Positions 15,928 to 23,602 are shown, counted from the stretch's first letter. The stretch: 25,459 nt of DNA from Ignavibacteriales bacterium (GCA_003142915.1 PLNZ01000410.1:1-25459), one strand, 5' to 3'. Numbers and translations are program-made. Notes: a model not told the origin generated them from the sequence alone.

Positions 15928-16689
15928 ATGTTAGAAATTAAAAATCTGCATGCAAGCATAGAAGGTAAAGAAATATTAAGAGGCATAAATCTAAAAGTAA
16001 ATGCCGGCGAGGTTCATGCAATTATGGGACCTAATGGAAGCGGCAAGAGCACCCTTGCACAGGTACTTGCCGGACGAAAAGATTACGTAGTTACAGGCGG
16101 CGAAGTAATCTTTGAAGGGAAAAACTTATTGGATCTGGCTCCTGAAGACAGGGCAAGGGAAGGAATATTTTTAGCTTTTCAGTATCCTGTGGAAATTCCC
16201 GGTGTCAGTAATACCAACTTGCTTAAAACCGCAATAAATGAAATAAGAAAATACCGTGGCGAAGAAGCGCTTGACGCTATGGAATTCCTTACTGTTCTTA
16301 AAAAGAAAATGAAGCTTGTAGAAATGGATCAGTCACTTTTAAGCCGTGCAGTTAATGAAGGATTTTCAGGCGGCGAAAAAAAACGAAATGAAATTCTGCA
16401 AATGGCTGTTCTCGAGCCGAAACTGTCAATATTGGATGAAACCGACTCAGGCCTGGATATTGACGCTCTTAAAATTGTAGCTAACGGTGTTAATATGTTG
16501 AAATCTAAAGATAGAGCTATAATAGTTGTAACTCACTATCAAAGACTGCTTAACTATATTGTACCTGATTTTGTTCATGTTCTGTATAACGGAAAGATAG
16601 TAAAATCAGGCACAAAAGAATTAGCGCTTGAACTGGAAGAAAAAGGATACGACTGGCTTAAAGACCAAAAAGAGCTGGTGGAAGGATAG
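15928..16689 (+). CDS. sufC: Fe-S assembly ATPase SufC
   Basis: The soluble ABC-type ATPase that drives conformational change in SufB-SufD; it is not a transporter subunit. Its 253 residues are typical. The Walker A motif GPNGSGKST is at 34-42, a Q-loop is in FLAFQYPVEIPG (81-92), the signature FSGGEKKRNEILQM is at 146-159, and the Walker B segment LSILDETDSGLD is at 167-178. The DETDSGLD variant is diagnostic for SufC against other ABC proteins. The switch histidine is His203. The start is supported by AGGA at 15917-15920, seven bases before the ATG. The TAG stop at 16687-16689 is separated from the sufD ATG by one base, so the two are almost certainly coupled. It also shows that TAG acts as a stop codon in this genome. 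Confidence 0.98.
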   Translation: MLEIKNLHASIEGKEILRGINLKVNAGEVHAIMGPNGSGKSTLAQVLAGRKDYVVTGGEVIFEGKNLLDLAPEDRAREGIFLAFQYPVEIPGVSNTNLLKTAINEIRKYRGEEALDAMEFLTVLKKKMKLVEMDQSLLSRAVNEGFSGGEKKRNEILQMAVLEPKLSILDETDSGLDIDALKIVANGVNMLKSKDRAIIVVTHYQRLLNYIVPDFVHVLYNGKIVKSGTKELALELEEKGYDWLKDQKELVEG

Positions 16690-16690
16690 T

Positions 16691-18013
16691 ATGAGCCGGA
16701 CTTTAGATATTAAAAAATGGTACATATCGAACTTTCAAACGTTTGAGAATAGTCTTAACGGCGAAAGTTTAAAGCCCATCCACCGGGTTAGGAAAGAAGC
16801 AATTGCGAATTTTTCCAATCTTAATTTCCCGACTACCCATGATGAAGACTGGCGGTTTACCAACATTACGCCTTTATTAAAACATAATTTTCTGCCGGCG
16901 AAAAAAGTTAACTTAAAACAGAAGCAAATAAAAAATTTTATTTTTAAGAATATTTCTAATAATCTTCTCGTTTTTGTAAATGGTCATTTTGCACCGGGGC
17001 TTTCTAAAATTAAAAGCCTGCCCGATGGAATAAAAGTTGGAAATATTGCCGATGAAATTAAAAACGGCTCGGCAATTATCGAGGAACATTTAAATAAGTA
17101 TGCAAATTATAAGACTCAAATTTTTACGGCATTAAGTACTGCGTTTACACAGGACGGTGCTTTTATTCATGTGCATGATAATAAGATTGTAGATGAGCCA
17201 ATTAATATCCTGTTTATTACGGCAGCGGGAGAAGAAAAAATTTTATCCCAACCCCGAAATCTTTTTGTTGCAGGTAAAAATTCTCAGGTAACCATAATTG
17301 AGCGGTATGCTTCTCTTGATAACGGAATATATTTTACAAATGTAGTCTCGGAAATTGTAACCGGTGAAAATTCTTCAATCAATCATATCAAGATACAGGA
17401 AGAAGGATTAAAAGCATTCCATGTATCAAGAACTGAAGTAGACCAGGAAAAGAACAGTAATTTCGTTTCTTACTCGATATCGCTCGGCGGAGAGATTTCC
17501 AGGTACGATTTAAACTCAAAATTTAATGATGAGGGCGGTGAATGCTCCTTAAACGGGCTGTATCTTTTAACAGGCAACCAGCTTTATGATACTCATTCGT
17601 TAATAGATCATGCAAAGCCTCACTGTACAAGTCATGAGCATTATAAAGGCATTCTTGATGATACTTCCCGTGGGGTATTTAACGGTAAAGTTATAGTACG
17701 AAAGGATGCACAGAAAACAAATGCATTCCAGGAGAATAATAATATAATCTTATCTGATGGAGCTTTGGTAAATACAAAACCGCAGCTTGAGATTTTTGCG
17801 GATGATGTAAAATGCAGTCACGGAGCCACTGTTGGACAGCTTGATCAGGATTCTTTATTCTATTTGAGATCGCGGGGTATAGGAGAAGAAAAAGCACGTG
17901 ATATTTTGATACACGCATTTGCGAGCGATGTTATAAAATCAATTAAGGTAGAGCAGGTAAAAAATTATCTTGAAGAAATTCTTGAAGGAAGATTTAATAA
18001 AAAAAATAATTGA
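16691..18013 (+). CDS. sufD: Fe-S cluster assembly protein SufD
   Basis: The partner of SufB in the SufBC2D complex, needed for iron acquisition and complex formation. Its 440 residues fit SufD. An N-terminal helical domain contains HDEDWRFTNITPLL (50-63), the usual SufD signature. The beta-helix core follows, and the conserved C-terminal block is KCSHGATVGQLDQDSLFYLR (374-393). His377 corresponds to the functional His360 of E. coli SufD. The end is a Lys/Asn-rich tail. ATG at 16691 is chosen because it lies one base after the sufC stop and gives the expected N-terminus. An in-frame ATG at 16628 would lie inside sufC and add 21 residues made only of shifted sufC sequence. Confidence 0.96.
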   Translation: MSRTLDIKKWYISNFQTFENSLNGESLKPIHRVRKEAIANFSNLNFPTTHDEDWRFTNITPLLKHNFLPAKKVNLKQKQIKNFIFKNISNNLLVFVNGHFAPGLSKIKSLPDGIKVGNIADEIKNGSAIIEEHLNKYANYKTQIFTALSTAFTQDGAFIHVHDNKIVDEPINILFITAAGEEKILSQPRNLFVAGKNSQVTIIERYASLDNGIYFTNVVSEIVTGENSSINHIKIQEEGLKAFHVSRTEVDQEKNSNFVSYSISLGGEISRYDLNSKFNDEGGECSLNGLYLLTGNQLYDTHSLIDHAKPHCTSHEHYKGILDDTSRGVFNGKVIVRKDAQKTNAFQENNNIILSDGALVNTKPQLEIFADDVKCSHGATVGQLDQDSLFYLRSRGIGEEKARDILIHAFASDVIKSIKVEQVKNYLEEILEGRFNKKNN

Positions 18014-18186
18014 CTGCCCCTAAAGGAAAATATCTTAGTACTGCTAATTGCATAGTCATCACGGTGTGGGTATTCTTTGTGTTCATGCGGTGTAATGAAT
18101 TCAAATTCGCTCTTACCATTAAGGTGCTAAGATAACTAAAGAACACTTAGGATTTATTAGTGGTTAAATTAAACGAAAGATAAAAA
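18014..18186. repeat. Repeat-like spacer between sufD and sufS
   Basis: A 173-base gap inside an otherwise tight cluster. Its right half, with words such as CATTAAGGTGCTAAGATAA, AGAACACTTAGGAT and TTAGTGGTTAA, resembles the degenerate ACTAAG/CTTAGTG-type intergenic repeats common in Bacteroidota-related genomes, here partly decayed. TTCTTTGTGTTCATGCGG in the left half has the same flavour. No coding frame is credible. The match is by eye only. Confidence 0.35.
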
Positions 18187-19437
18187 GTGAATAAAGTTAT
18201 TGTAAACAGCGGTTTAAAAGCCTTTGATGTGGAAAAAATTCGTTCTGATTTTCCTATACTTCATATAAAAGTACACGGCAAACCTCTATGCTATTTTGAT
18301 AATGCTGCCACTACTCAAAAACCTAAAGTTGTTATTGATAAGCTTGTTGAGTTCTATTCTTCCATGAACGCTAATATTCACAGGGGCGTTCACTATTTAA
18401 GCGTAGTATCCACCAAAGCTTATGAGGATTCAAGGGTAAAGATAAAAAAATTTATAAATGCTTCAAGTGAAAAAGAAATAATCTTCACCAAAGGAACTAC
18501 CGATTCAATAAACTTAGTTGCCGGTTCATTTGCACGCGGAAAATTGAGAGACGGAGACGAAATAATAATTACCGGGATGGAGCATCATTCAAACATAGTT
18601 CCATGGCAGCTTATAGCTAATGAAAAAAATATTAAACTAAGAGTTGTACCCATTACCGATAATGGTGAAATTGTCTTTGAAGAATTTGTTAAGATGATAA
18701 ACGGAAAAACAAAGCTTATATCCGTTGTTTACGTTTCAAATTCACTGGGGACAGTTAACCCTGTTGAAGAAATAATTGAGGCTGCCCACAATCATAATAT
18801 ACCGGTTTTTCTTGACGGCGCACAAGCAATACAACACTTGAATGTTGATGTGCGGAAACTTGACTGCGATTTTTTTGCGTTTTCAGGACATAAAATTTAC
18901 GGTCCTACGGGAATAGGCGTTCTTTACGGAAAAGAAAAATTATTGAATGAGTTACCGCCATACCAGGGCGGAGGAGACATGATCTCAAAAGTAACATTTG
19001 AAGAAACTACCTTTAATACGCTGCCTTATAAATTTGAGGCGGGTACTCCAAACATTGCTGATGCTATCGCTTTGGGTACTGCAATTGATTATATATCAGG
19101 CATTGGTATTGATGCCATATCAAAGCATGAAAGCGAATTATTAGAATATGCAACTGAAAAAATTTCCGGATTGGAAGAAGTAAAAATAATCGGTAATGCA
19201 AAAAGGAAAAGTAGTGTCCTTTCTTTTGTAATTGAAAATATTCACCCGCATGATGTCGGTACTTTCCTTGATTTTGAAGGAGTGGCAATCAGGACGGGGC
19301 ATCACTGTACGCAGCCGGTTATGGACCGCTTTCATATTCCTGCTACTTCACGCGCTTCTTTTGCCTTGTATAATACAAAAGAAGAAATAGATGTGCTTGT
19401 TAGCGGATTAAAAAAAATAATAGAGGTTTTTAAATAA
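18187..19437 (+). CDS. sufS: Cysteine desulfurase SufS
   Basis: A PLP-dependent group II desulfurase converting L-cysteine to L-alanine and leaving a persulfide on its active-site cysteine, the sulfur source for SufU and SufBCD. Its 416 residues are normal. FDNAATTQKP (37-46) and NIHRGVHYLS (63-72) shape the substrate pocket, and HHSNIVPWQ (133-141) holds the PLP-stacking histidine. Lys236 in FSGHKIYGPTG is the Schiff-base lysine, and Cys374 in IRTGHHCTQPVM is the persulfide cysteine on the short group II loop. The start is GTG at 18187; an in-frame TAA at 18181-18183 excludes longer forms. Its stop shares one base with the sufU start (TAATG), so translation of the two is coupled, as expected for an enzyme and its sulfur acceptor. 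Confidence 0.97.
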   Translation: MNKVIVNSGLKAFDVEKIRSDFPILHIKVHGKPLCYFDNAATTQKPKVVIDKLVEFYSSMNANIHRGVHYLSVVSTKAYEDSRVKIKKFINASSEKEIIFTKGTTDSINLVAGSFARGKLRDGDEIIITGMEHHSNIVPWQLIANEKNIKLRVVPITDNGEIVFEEFVKMINGKTKLISVVYVSNSLGTVNPVEEIIEAAHNHNIPVFLDGAQAIQHLNVDVRKLDCDFFAFSGHKIYGPTGIGVLYGKEKLLNELPPYQGGGDMISKVTFEETTFNTLPYKFEAGTPNIADAIALGTAIDYISGIGIDAISKHESELLEYATEKISGLEEVKIIGNAKRKSSVLSFVIENIHPHDVGTFLDFEGVAIRTGHHCTQPVMDRFHIPATSRASFALYNTKEEIDVLVSGLKKIIEVFK

Positions 19438-19895
19438 TGGACACTGAATTAAGAGAATTGTATCAGCAGGTAATTTTAGACCATAATAAAAGTCCAAGGA
19501 ATTTTAAGAAACTGGAGAATGCAAACCATATCGCCGAGGGATATAACCCTCTATGCGGTGATAAAATTAATCTTTACCTCATTGTTGAAGATGATATTGT
19601 TAAAGATATCGGGTTTCAGGGTTCGGGATGTGCAATTTCAAAAGCATCTGCTTCTTTAATGAGCTCCATAGTAAAAGGAAAAACAAAAAAAGAAGTGGAG
19701 AAACTATTTTCAAAATTCCATGATCTTGTTACCGGCAAACTTAATAATGAAGCTGATATTGAAGCGCTTGGCAAGCTTGCCGTATTTGCAGGTGTAAGAG
19801 ATTTCCCCGCAAGAGTTAAATGTGCAAGCCTTGCGTGGCATACTTTAATCTCTGCTTTAAAAGATGAACAACATGTAGTTTCAACGGAAGACTAA
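19437..19895 (+). CDS. sufU: SufU-type sulfur acceptor / Fe-S scaffold
   Basis: A 152-residue IscU-fold protein. In Bacillus, SufU is a zinc-dependent sulfurtransferase that takes persulfide from SufS. The ligands are conserved: Cys40 and Asp42 in NPLCGD, Cys65 in GSGCAISKAS, and Cys129 in RVKCASLAWHTL. The extra segment of about 20 residues between the second and third cysteine (about 85-110) marks SufU rather than IscU, and the IscU HscA-binding LPPVK motif is absent. It overlaps the sufS stop by one base and precedes sufT by three bases. The cluster therefore follows the SufS-SufU pathway, not SufS-SufE. Confidence 0.95.
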   Translation: MDTELRELYQQVILDHNKSPRNFKKLENANHIAEGYNPLCGDKINLYLIVEDDIVKDIGFQGSGCAISKASASLMSSIVKGKTKKEVEKLFSKFHDLVTGKLNNEADIEALGKLAVFAGVRDFPARVKCASLAWHTLISALKDEQHVVSTED

Positions 19896-19898
19896 TAT

Positions 19899-20252
19899 AT
19901 GTTTCCGAAAAAAGAAAAAACTCAAGCCGAAGTGGAAACAATAAATAAACAGGAACTTGAAGAAAAGATCATTCAGGTTTTAAAAACTTGCTATGATCCT
20001 GAAATTCCTGTCGATATATTCGAACTTGGCTTAATATATGAAATTAAAATTGATAATGAAGCAATTGTAAATATTAAAATGACTTTAACTTCCCCCGCAT
20101 GCCCGGTTGCCGGATCTCTTCCGGGCGAAGTCGAATTGAAAATCAAATCTATCCCGGAGGTTAAAAACGTAAAAATCGAGTTGGTCTGGAATCCTCCTTG
20201 GGATAGGGACATGATGTCTGACGTCGCAAAAGTTGAATTAGGAATGTATTAA
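19899..20252 (+). CDS. sufT: SufT, MIP18/DUF59-family Fe-S maturation factor
   Basis: A small 117-residue cytosolic protein of the DUF59 family, which helps deliver Fe-S clusters to target proteins under high demand. A lysine/glutamate-rich lead (1-20) is followed by the DUF59 core: CYDPEIPVDIFELGLIYEI (31-49) with the conserved DPE, and TSPACPVAGSLPGEVE (64-79), where Cys68 is the reactive, invariant cysteine. WNPPWDRDMMS (97-107) closes the domain. It starts three bases after the sufU stop and is the last gene of the tight sufSUT block. The next gene follows after about 150 bases, so it may be transcribed separately. Confidence 0.93.
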   Translation: MFPKKEKTQAEVETINKQELEEKIIQVLKTCYDPEIPVDIFELGLIYEIKIDNEAIVNIKMTLTSPACPVAGSLPGEVELKIKSIPEVKNVKIELVWNPPWDRDMMSDVAKVELGMY

Positions 20253-20406
20253 TTTAATTCTTGCTCTTAATCATCTGCTTAATCTTTTTTGAATATTTAA
20301 TTTGTACAATCAAAAATAAATTAGGAATACAATCAGGATTAAGAGTTAGAAAAAATCAAAGAAGACTGGATAATCAAATACAATAGGATATAAGATAGGA
20401 GAAATC

Positions 20407-20940
20407 ATGTTAAATATTTTTTCGCGTTCGCCGATGTATGACCAGGAAGCAGTCCAGCCAATGAGGGACGAACTAATTGCAGTTGGCTTTGAAGAATTAC
20501 TTACTTCTGGTGATGTTGATAAAGCCCTCAATATAAAAGATGATAAAACAATTATGGTACTAATAAATTCCGTATGCGGATGTGCAGCGGGAAGCGCCAG
20601 ACCTGGCGTTTCGCTTGCATTACAGCATAATGTAATTCCTGATAAACTTTATACCGGTTTTGCAGGACAGGAAAGAGATGCTGTAGAAAGAATTCGCCGT
20701 TACATCGGCGATTATCCGCCTTCTTCGCCAGGCATAGCATTGTTTAAAAATGGAAATCTTATTTACTTTATGCAGAGATATGAAATAGAAGGACGCAATG
20801 CCGAATTTATTGCAGGAATTCTTGAAAATGTTTTCAATGAATATTGTCAGGCTTACGGTCCATCTATCAGCCCGGAAGATTTTGCACAGGTAATGAATGC
20901 TAAAATGTGCGGTTCAAAAATTCCTTTATTCCGAGGATAA
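20407..20940 (+). CDS. Bacilliredoxin-family protein (BrxA/BrxB, YphP/YqiW)
   Basis: A thioredoxin-fold thiol-disulfide protein. In Firmicutes these proteins remove bacillithiol from mixed disulfides. The motif NSVCGCAAGSARPGV (54-68) with Cys57-Gly-Cys59 is diagnostic for the family. The N-terminus QPMRDELIAVGFEELLTS also matches BrxA/B. At 177 residues it is longer than the usual 140-145, with a C-terminal extension containing two more cysteines (NEYCQAYG and AKMCGSK). A strong AGGAG at 20397-20401 supports the ATG. It lies between sufT and the Rrf2 regulator on the same strand, which suggests a role in thiol redox or Fe-S stress. Whether the organism makes bacillithiol or another small thiol cannot be told here. 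Confidence 0.9.
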   Translation: MLNIFSRSPMYDQEAVQPMRDELIAVGFEELLTSGDVDKALNIKDDKTIMVLINSVCGCAAGSARPGVSLALQHNVIPDKLYTGFAGQERDAVERIRRYIGDYPPSSPGIALFKNGNLIYFMQRYEIEGRNAEFIAGILENVFNEYCQAYGPSISPEDFAQVMNAKMCGSKIPLFRG

Positions 20941-20981
20941 GTCTAAATTTAAAGAAATCAATAATTCAAACACCTATTAAT

Positions 20982-21009
20982 TTTACTCTGCTGTATACAG
21001 CAGAGTAAA
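20982..21009. promoter_or_regulatory. Perfect 28-bp palindrome upstream of the Rrf2 regulator gene
   Basis: TTTACTCTGCTGTA (20982-20995) is followed without spacer by its exact reverse complement TACAGCAGAGTAAA (20996-21009). It begins 41 bases after the bacilliredoxin stop and ends 38 bases before the Rrf2-family ATG. Rrf2 proteins bind dyad operators as dimers and often autoregulate, so an operator is a natural reading. As RNA it would fold into a 12-bp hairpin with a TATA loop. No T-run of terminator length follows on either strand, although a weak terminator for the bacilliredoxin transcript cannot be excluded. Confidence 0.6.
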
Positions 21010-21047
21010 GTTCCGGGTAGAATAAGAACCATAACTTTAATTAATGC

Positions 21048-21536
21048 ATGAAATTCAGTACACAGGAAGAATACGGGTTAAGATGTCTGCTGCGGATTTA
21101 TAAATCGAAATCTCCCAACGGATTAACTATCCCTGAAATAAGCCAGATGGAGGGTTTGACTGCTGCCAACTCTGGGAAGCTGTTAAGGGCGTTACGGCTC
21201 GGCGGATTTATTGAGAGCACTCGCGGGCAAACCGGCGGCTATAAACTTTCCTGTCCTGCCGATGAAATTATCATTGGTGAAGTGCTTGCTGTTTTAGGCG
21301 GCAGGTTATTTGAAGGAGATTTTTGCTCCGATCATTCCGGCTCGGAATTAATTTGTACACATACTATTGATTGCTCAATCAGATCTTTATGGAGAACAGT
21401 GCAGGTGTTAATAGACGGTGTGCTGGGTAAGGTAACCTTAAAAGATTTAGCCGGCAGTGAAACGGAAGTTCACTTGATAGCAACTATATTTGCAGAAAAC
21501 ACCGAAGCAGGTTTACCTAAAGACCAGCTCAATTGA
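21048..21536 (+). CDS. Rrf2/IscR-like transcriptional regulator, probable Fe-S sensor
   Basis: A 162-residue winged-helix regulator. The N-terminal helix-turn-helix spans about residues 1-70, with MKFSTQEEYGLRCLL at the start, a recognition region LTAANSGKLLRALRLGGF (37-54) and the wing STRGQTGGYKL (58-68). The dimerisation helix follows the cysteine cluster at Cys93, Cys103 and Cys109 and then SIRSLWRTVQVL. In IscR and NsrR the three cysteines are each separated by five residues. Here the spacing is nine then five, and the IscR ligand His107 position (three after the last Cys) is Arg112. Iron-sulfur or redox sensing is likely but the ligand set is altered. Its position after suf and bacilliredoxin genes fits control of Fe-S biogenesis; the palindrome just upstream may be its operator. 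Confidence 0.9.
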   Translation: MKFSTQEEYGLRCLLRIYKSKSPNGLTIPEISQMEGLTAANSGKLLRALRLGGFIESTRGQTGGYKLSCPADEIIIGEVLAVLGGRLFEGDFCSDHSGSELICTHTIDCSIRSLWRTVQVLIDGVLGKVTLKDLAGSETEVHLIATIFAENTEAGLPKDQLN

Positions 21537-21602
21537 TATTATCCAACGTCATTTTTTAATCTTCTTTGCTGCAACTTTACCTGCAATTTATTCCTTTTGC
21601 CT

Positions 21603-21634
21603 TTTGTTTTAACTTATTCCAATGTCTATTTTTG
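21603..21634 (+). promoter_or_regulatory. Bacteroidota-type promoter of gpmA
   Basis: TTTG (21603-21606), exactly 20 bases, then TATTTTTG (21627-21634) gives a full match to the -33/-7 consensus TTTG-N20-TAnnTTTG. Predicted transcription starts near 21641, about 30 bases before the gpmA ATG. GGGAG at 21659-21663 is the ribosome binding site. Confidence 0.6.
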
Positions 21635-21669
21635 TATTAGAAAATAAATTAAAATTCGGGAGTTATTAA

Positions 21670-22419
21670 ATGATTCATAAATTAGTATTAATTAGACACG
21701 GCGAAAGCGTATGGAATAAAGAAAACCGGTTTACCGGGTGGACGGATGTTGATCTTTCCGAACAAGGTATACAAGAAGCAAAAAGTGCCCCGCAGATTCT
21801 AAAAAGCGAAGGCTACACATTTGATTTGGCTTTTACCTCCGTACTTAAAAGAGCTATTAGAACTTTATGGCTTACACTTGACGGCTTGGATTTAATGTGG
21901 ATCCCGGTTGAGCGTTCATGGCGTTTAAATGAAAGACATTACGGAGCTTTACAGGGTCTTAATAAATCTGAAACAGCGGCAAAATTCGGTGAAGATCAGG
22001 TGAAAATCTGGAGAAGAAGTTATGATATTCAGCCGCCTGTTTTGGAGAAAACAGACCCGCGGTATCCCGGCAGCGACCCAAAATATAAAAGCTTAACTGA
22101 AGCCGAGCTTCCTCTTACAGAATGTCTTAAAGATACTGTTGCAAGAGCAGTTCCCTACTGGCAGCAGCGTATAGCTCCTTTAGTTAAAGCAGGGAATAAG
22201 ATTATTATTGCCGCACACGGAAACAGTTTAAGAGCGCTGGTAAAATATCTTGATAAAATACCTGATGATGAAATTGTCGGTGTAAATATTCCTACAGGCA
22301 TTCCGCTTGTGTATGAATTAGATGAAAATATAAATCCGTTAAAACATTATTATCTTGGCGATGCTGAGGAAATAGCTAAAAAAGCACGGGCTGTTGCTAA
22401 TCAGGGTAAAGCAAAATAA
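21670..22419 (+). CDS. gpmA: 2,3-bisphosphoglycerate-dependent phosphoglycerate mutase
   Basis: A cytoplasmic glycolytic enzyme interconverting 3- and 2-phosphoglycerate through a phosphohistidine. Its 249 residues equal the usual dPGM length. LIRHGESVWNKENRFTGWTD (7-26) holds the phosphorylated His10 and substrate-contacting residues. SVLKRAIRTLW (57-67) supplies Arg61, ERHYGALQGLNK (88-99) supplies the catalytic acid Glu88, and AAHGNSLRALVKYL (181-194) supplies the second catalytic histidine, His183. The C-terminal tail (GDAEEIAKKARAVANQGKA) is the usual flexible segment that closes the active site. It has its own promoter and an intrinsic terminator, so it is a single-gene unit. Confidence 0.97.
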   Translation: MIHKLVLIRHGESVWNKENRFTGWTDVDLSEQGIQEAKSAPQILKSEGYTFDLAFTSVLKRAIRTLWLTLDGLDLMWIPVERSWRLNERHYGALQGLNKSETAAKFGEDQVKIWRRSYDIQPPVLEKTDPRYPGSDPKYKSLTEAELPLTECLKDTVARAVPYWQQRIAPLVKAGNKIIIAAHGNSLRALVKYLDKIPDDEIVGVNIPTGIPLVYELDENINPLKHYYLGDAEEIAKKARAVANQGKAK

Positions 22420-22428
22420 ATTCATTTT

Positions 22429-22469
22429 AGGCGGTATAAATTTAAATTTTATGCCGCCTTTTTCTTTTT
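22429..22469 (+). terminator. Rho-independent terminator after gpmA
   Basis: AGGCGGTATAAA (22429-22440) pairs with TTTATGCCGCCT (22448-22459) with a single T-G wobble and a 7-base loop. It is followed by T-rich sequence (22459-22469, one C inside). It begins ten bases after the gpmA stop. Confidence 0.85.
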
Positions 22470-22495
22470 ATATTTGCCTTGATTTTCATTTTCAT

Positions 22496-22527
22496 TTTGT
22501 CAATCTTTTCATTGAATGTTAAATTAG
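22496..22527 (+). promoter_or_regulatory. Candidate promoter of the PorV-like gene
   Basis: TTTG (22496-22499), a 20-base spacer, then TAAATTAG (22520-22527) matches TTTG-N20-TAnnTTTG at all but one fixed position. The leader would be only about 16 bases. No strong Shine-Dalgarno is present before the ATG at 22550. Confidence 0.5.
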
Positions 22528-22549
22528 ATAATAATGGGAACCCTCATTA

Positions 22550-23602
22550 ATGATCAAAAAACTCGTACTGACACTTTTCACATTATTGTTATTCTTTCCG
22601 AAAACAAATTCCCAGACTATTATTGCAAAATATGCAGGTGAATTTTTAGCTATTGGTGTTGGGGGAAGATCGCTTGGAATGGGCGATGCTTATGTCGCTG
22701 TTGCCAATGATGTAACTGCCGGTTACTTTAATCCTGCCGGCTTAGCTCAAATAAATTATCCCGAATTTTCCCTTATGCATGAGGAACGCTTCGGCAACCT
22801 TGTAAATTATGATTACGCCGCAGTTGCAGTTCCTTATGGAAAAGATATGACCTTCGGATTAAGTATTATAAGGCTCGGTGTGGACGGTATTCCCGATACA
22901 AGAGGCGCTTTAATTGACCAAAATACAGGACAGGTAGTTAACGATCCCAATTTTATTAACTCTCCTTCTGCAGGGCTGAATTATAGCAATATTACCGAAT
23001 TCAGCGATCAGGACTGGGCGGTTTTCTTATCTTTTGCTAAAAAATATTCCGACAATTTATTTTATGGCGCTAATGTAAAATTGATTTACGAAGGTATTGC
23101 AGAATACAACGCTTACGGAATTGGGTTTGATGTAGCCGCCTGGTATTCACCCTTTGAAAATTTCTCGCTTGGCGTAAACCTTCAGGATATTACAACAACT
23201 CTTGTCGCTTGGAGTACCGGCACAAATGAATTAATTACTCCGACTGCTAAAATTGGCGCAGCATATAAGTTTAAATTTTTAGGCGGACAAATAACTCCCG
23301 CTCTTGATCTTGATATCAGGTTTGAAAACAGGCAGTATGCGTCGGAGTTTTATCTTGGTCCTGTCAGCTTTGATATGAATGCAGGATTTGAATATAGTTT
23401 TAAAAATATTTTTATGGTTCGTGCAGGATATAATGAGGTTAAGCAGTTTACTATAGGTGCAGGAATAAGACTTCCTAAACTTAATATTGATTATTCATTT
23501 GCAAAGTTCAATGACTCTGATATAGAAAGTCTGCCTGATACGCATAGAATCTCCCTTATGCTGACTCTTGAAGAACCTAAATTTTTACGAAGCGGGTTTT
23601 AG
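22550..23602 (+). CDS. PorV/PorQ-family outer-membrane beta-barrel protein
   Basis: A 350-residue exported protein. The signal peptide is residues 1-21 (LTLFTLLLFFPKTNS). The start of the mature protein, FLAIGVGGRSLGMGDAYVAV (32-51), then AGYFNPAGLA (57-66), is the conserved FadL-related entrance of the PorV/PorQ family. The remainder alternates amphipathic strands ending in RISLMLTLEEPKF. Founding members PorV and PorQ work with the type IX secretion system: PorV shuttles cargo from the translocon to the surface attachment complex. Many paralogues in this group of bacteria have no assigned role. No other por, spr or gld gene is present, so involvement in type IX secretion is an inference from family only. 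Confidence 0.85.
   Translation: MIKKLVLTLFTLLLFFPKTNSQTIIAKYAGEFLAIGVGGRSLGMGDAYVAVANDVTAGYFNPAGLAQINYPEFSLMHEERFGNLVNYDYAAVAVPYGKDMTFGLSIIRLGVDGIPDTRGALIDQNTGQVVNDPNFINSPSAGLNYSNITEFSDQDWAVFLSFAKKYSDNLFYGANVKLIYEGIAEYNAYGIGFDVAAWYSPFENFSLGVNLQDITTTLVAWSTGTNELITPTAKIGAAYKFKFLGGQITPALDLDIRFENRQYASEFYLGPVSFDMNAGFEYSFKNIFMVRAGYNEVKQFTIGAGIRLPKLNIDYSFAKFNDSDIESLPDTHRISLMLTLEEPKFLRSGF

Noticed and set aside
16628..16690. Upstream ATG for sufD inside sufC
   Set aside because: The 21 extra codons are out-of-frame sufC sequence; the ATG at 16691, one base after the sufC stop, gives the normal SufD N-terminus.
20264..20345. CTCTTAATC / GATTAAGAG inverted repeat between sufT and the bacilliredoxin gene
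   Set aside because: Only nine bases, with 64 bases between the arms in AT-rich DNA; not distinguishable from chance.
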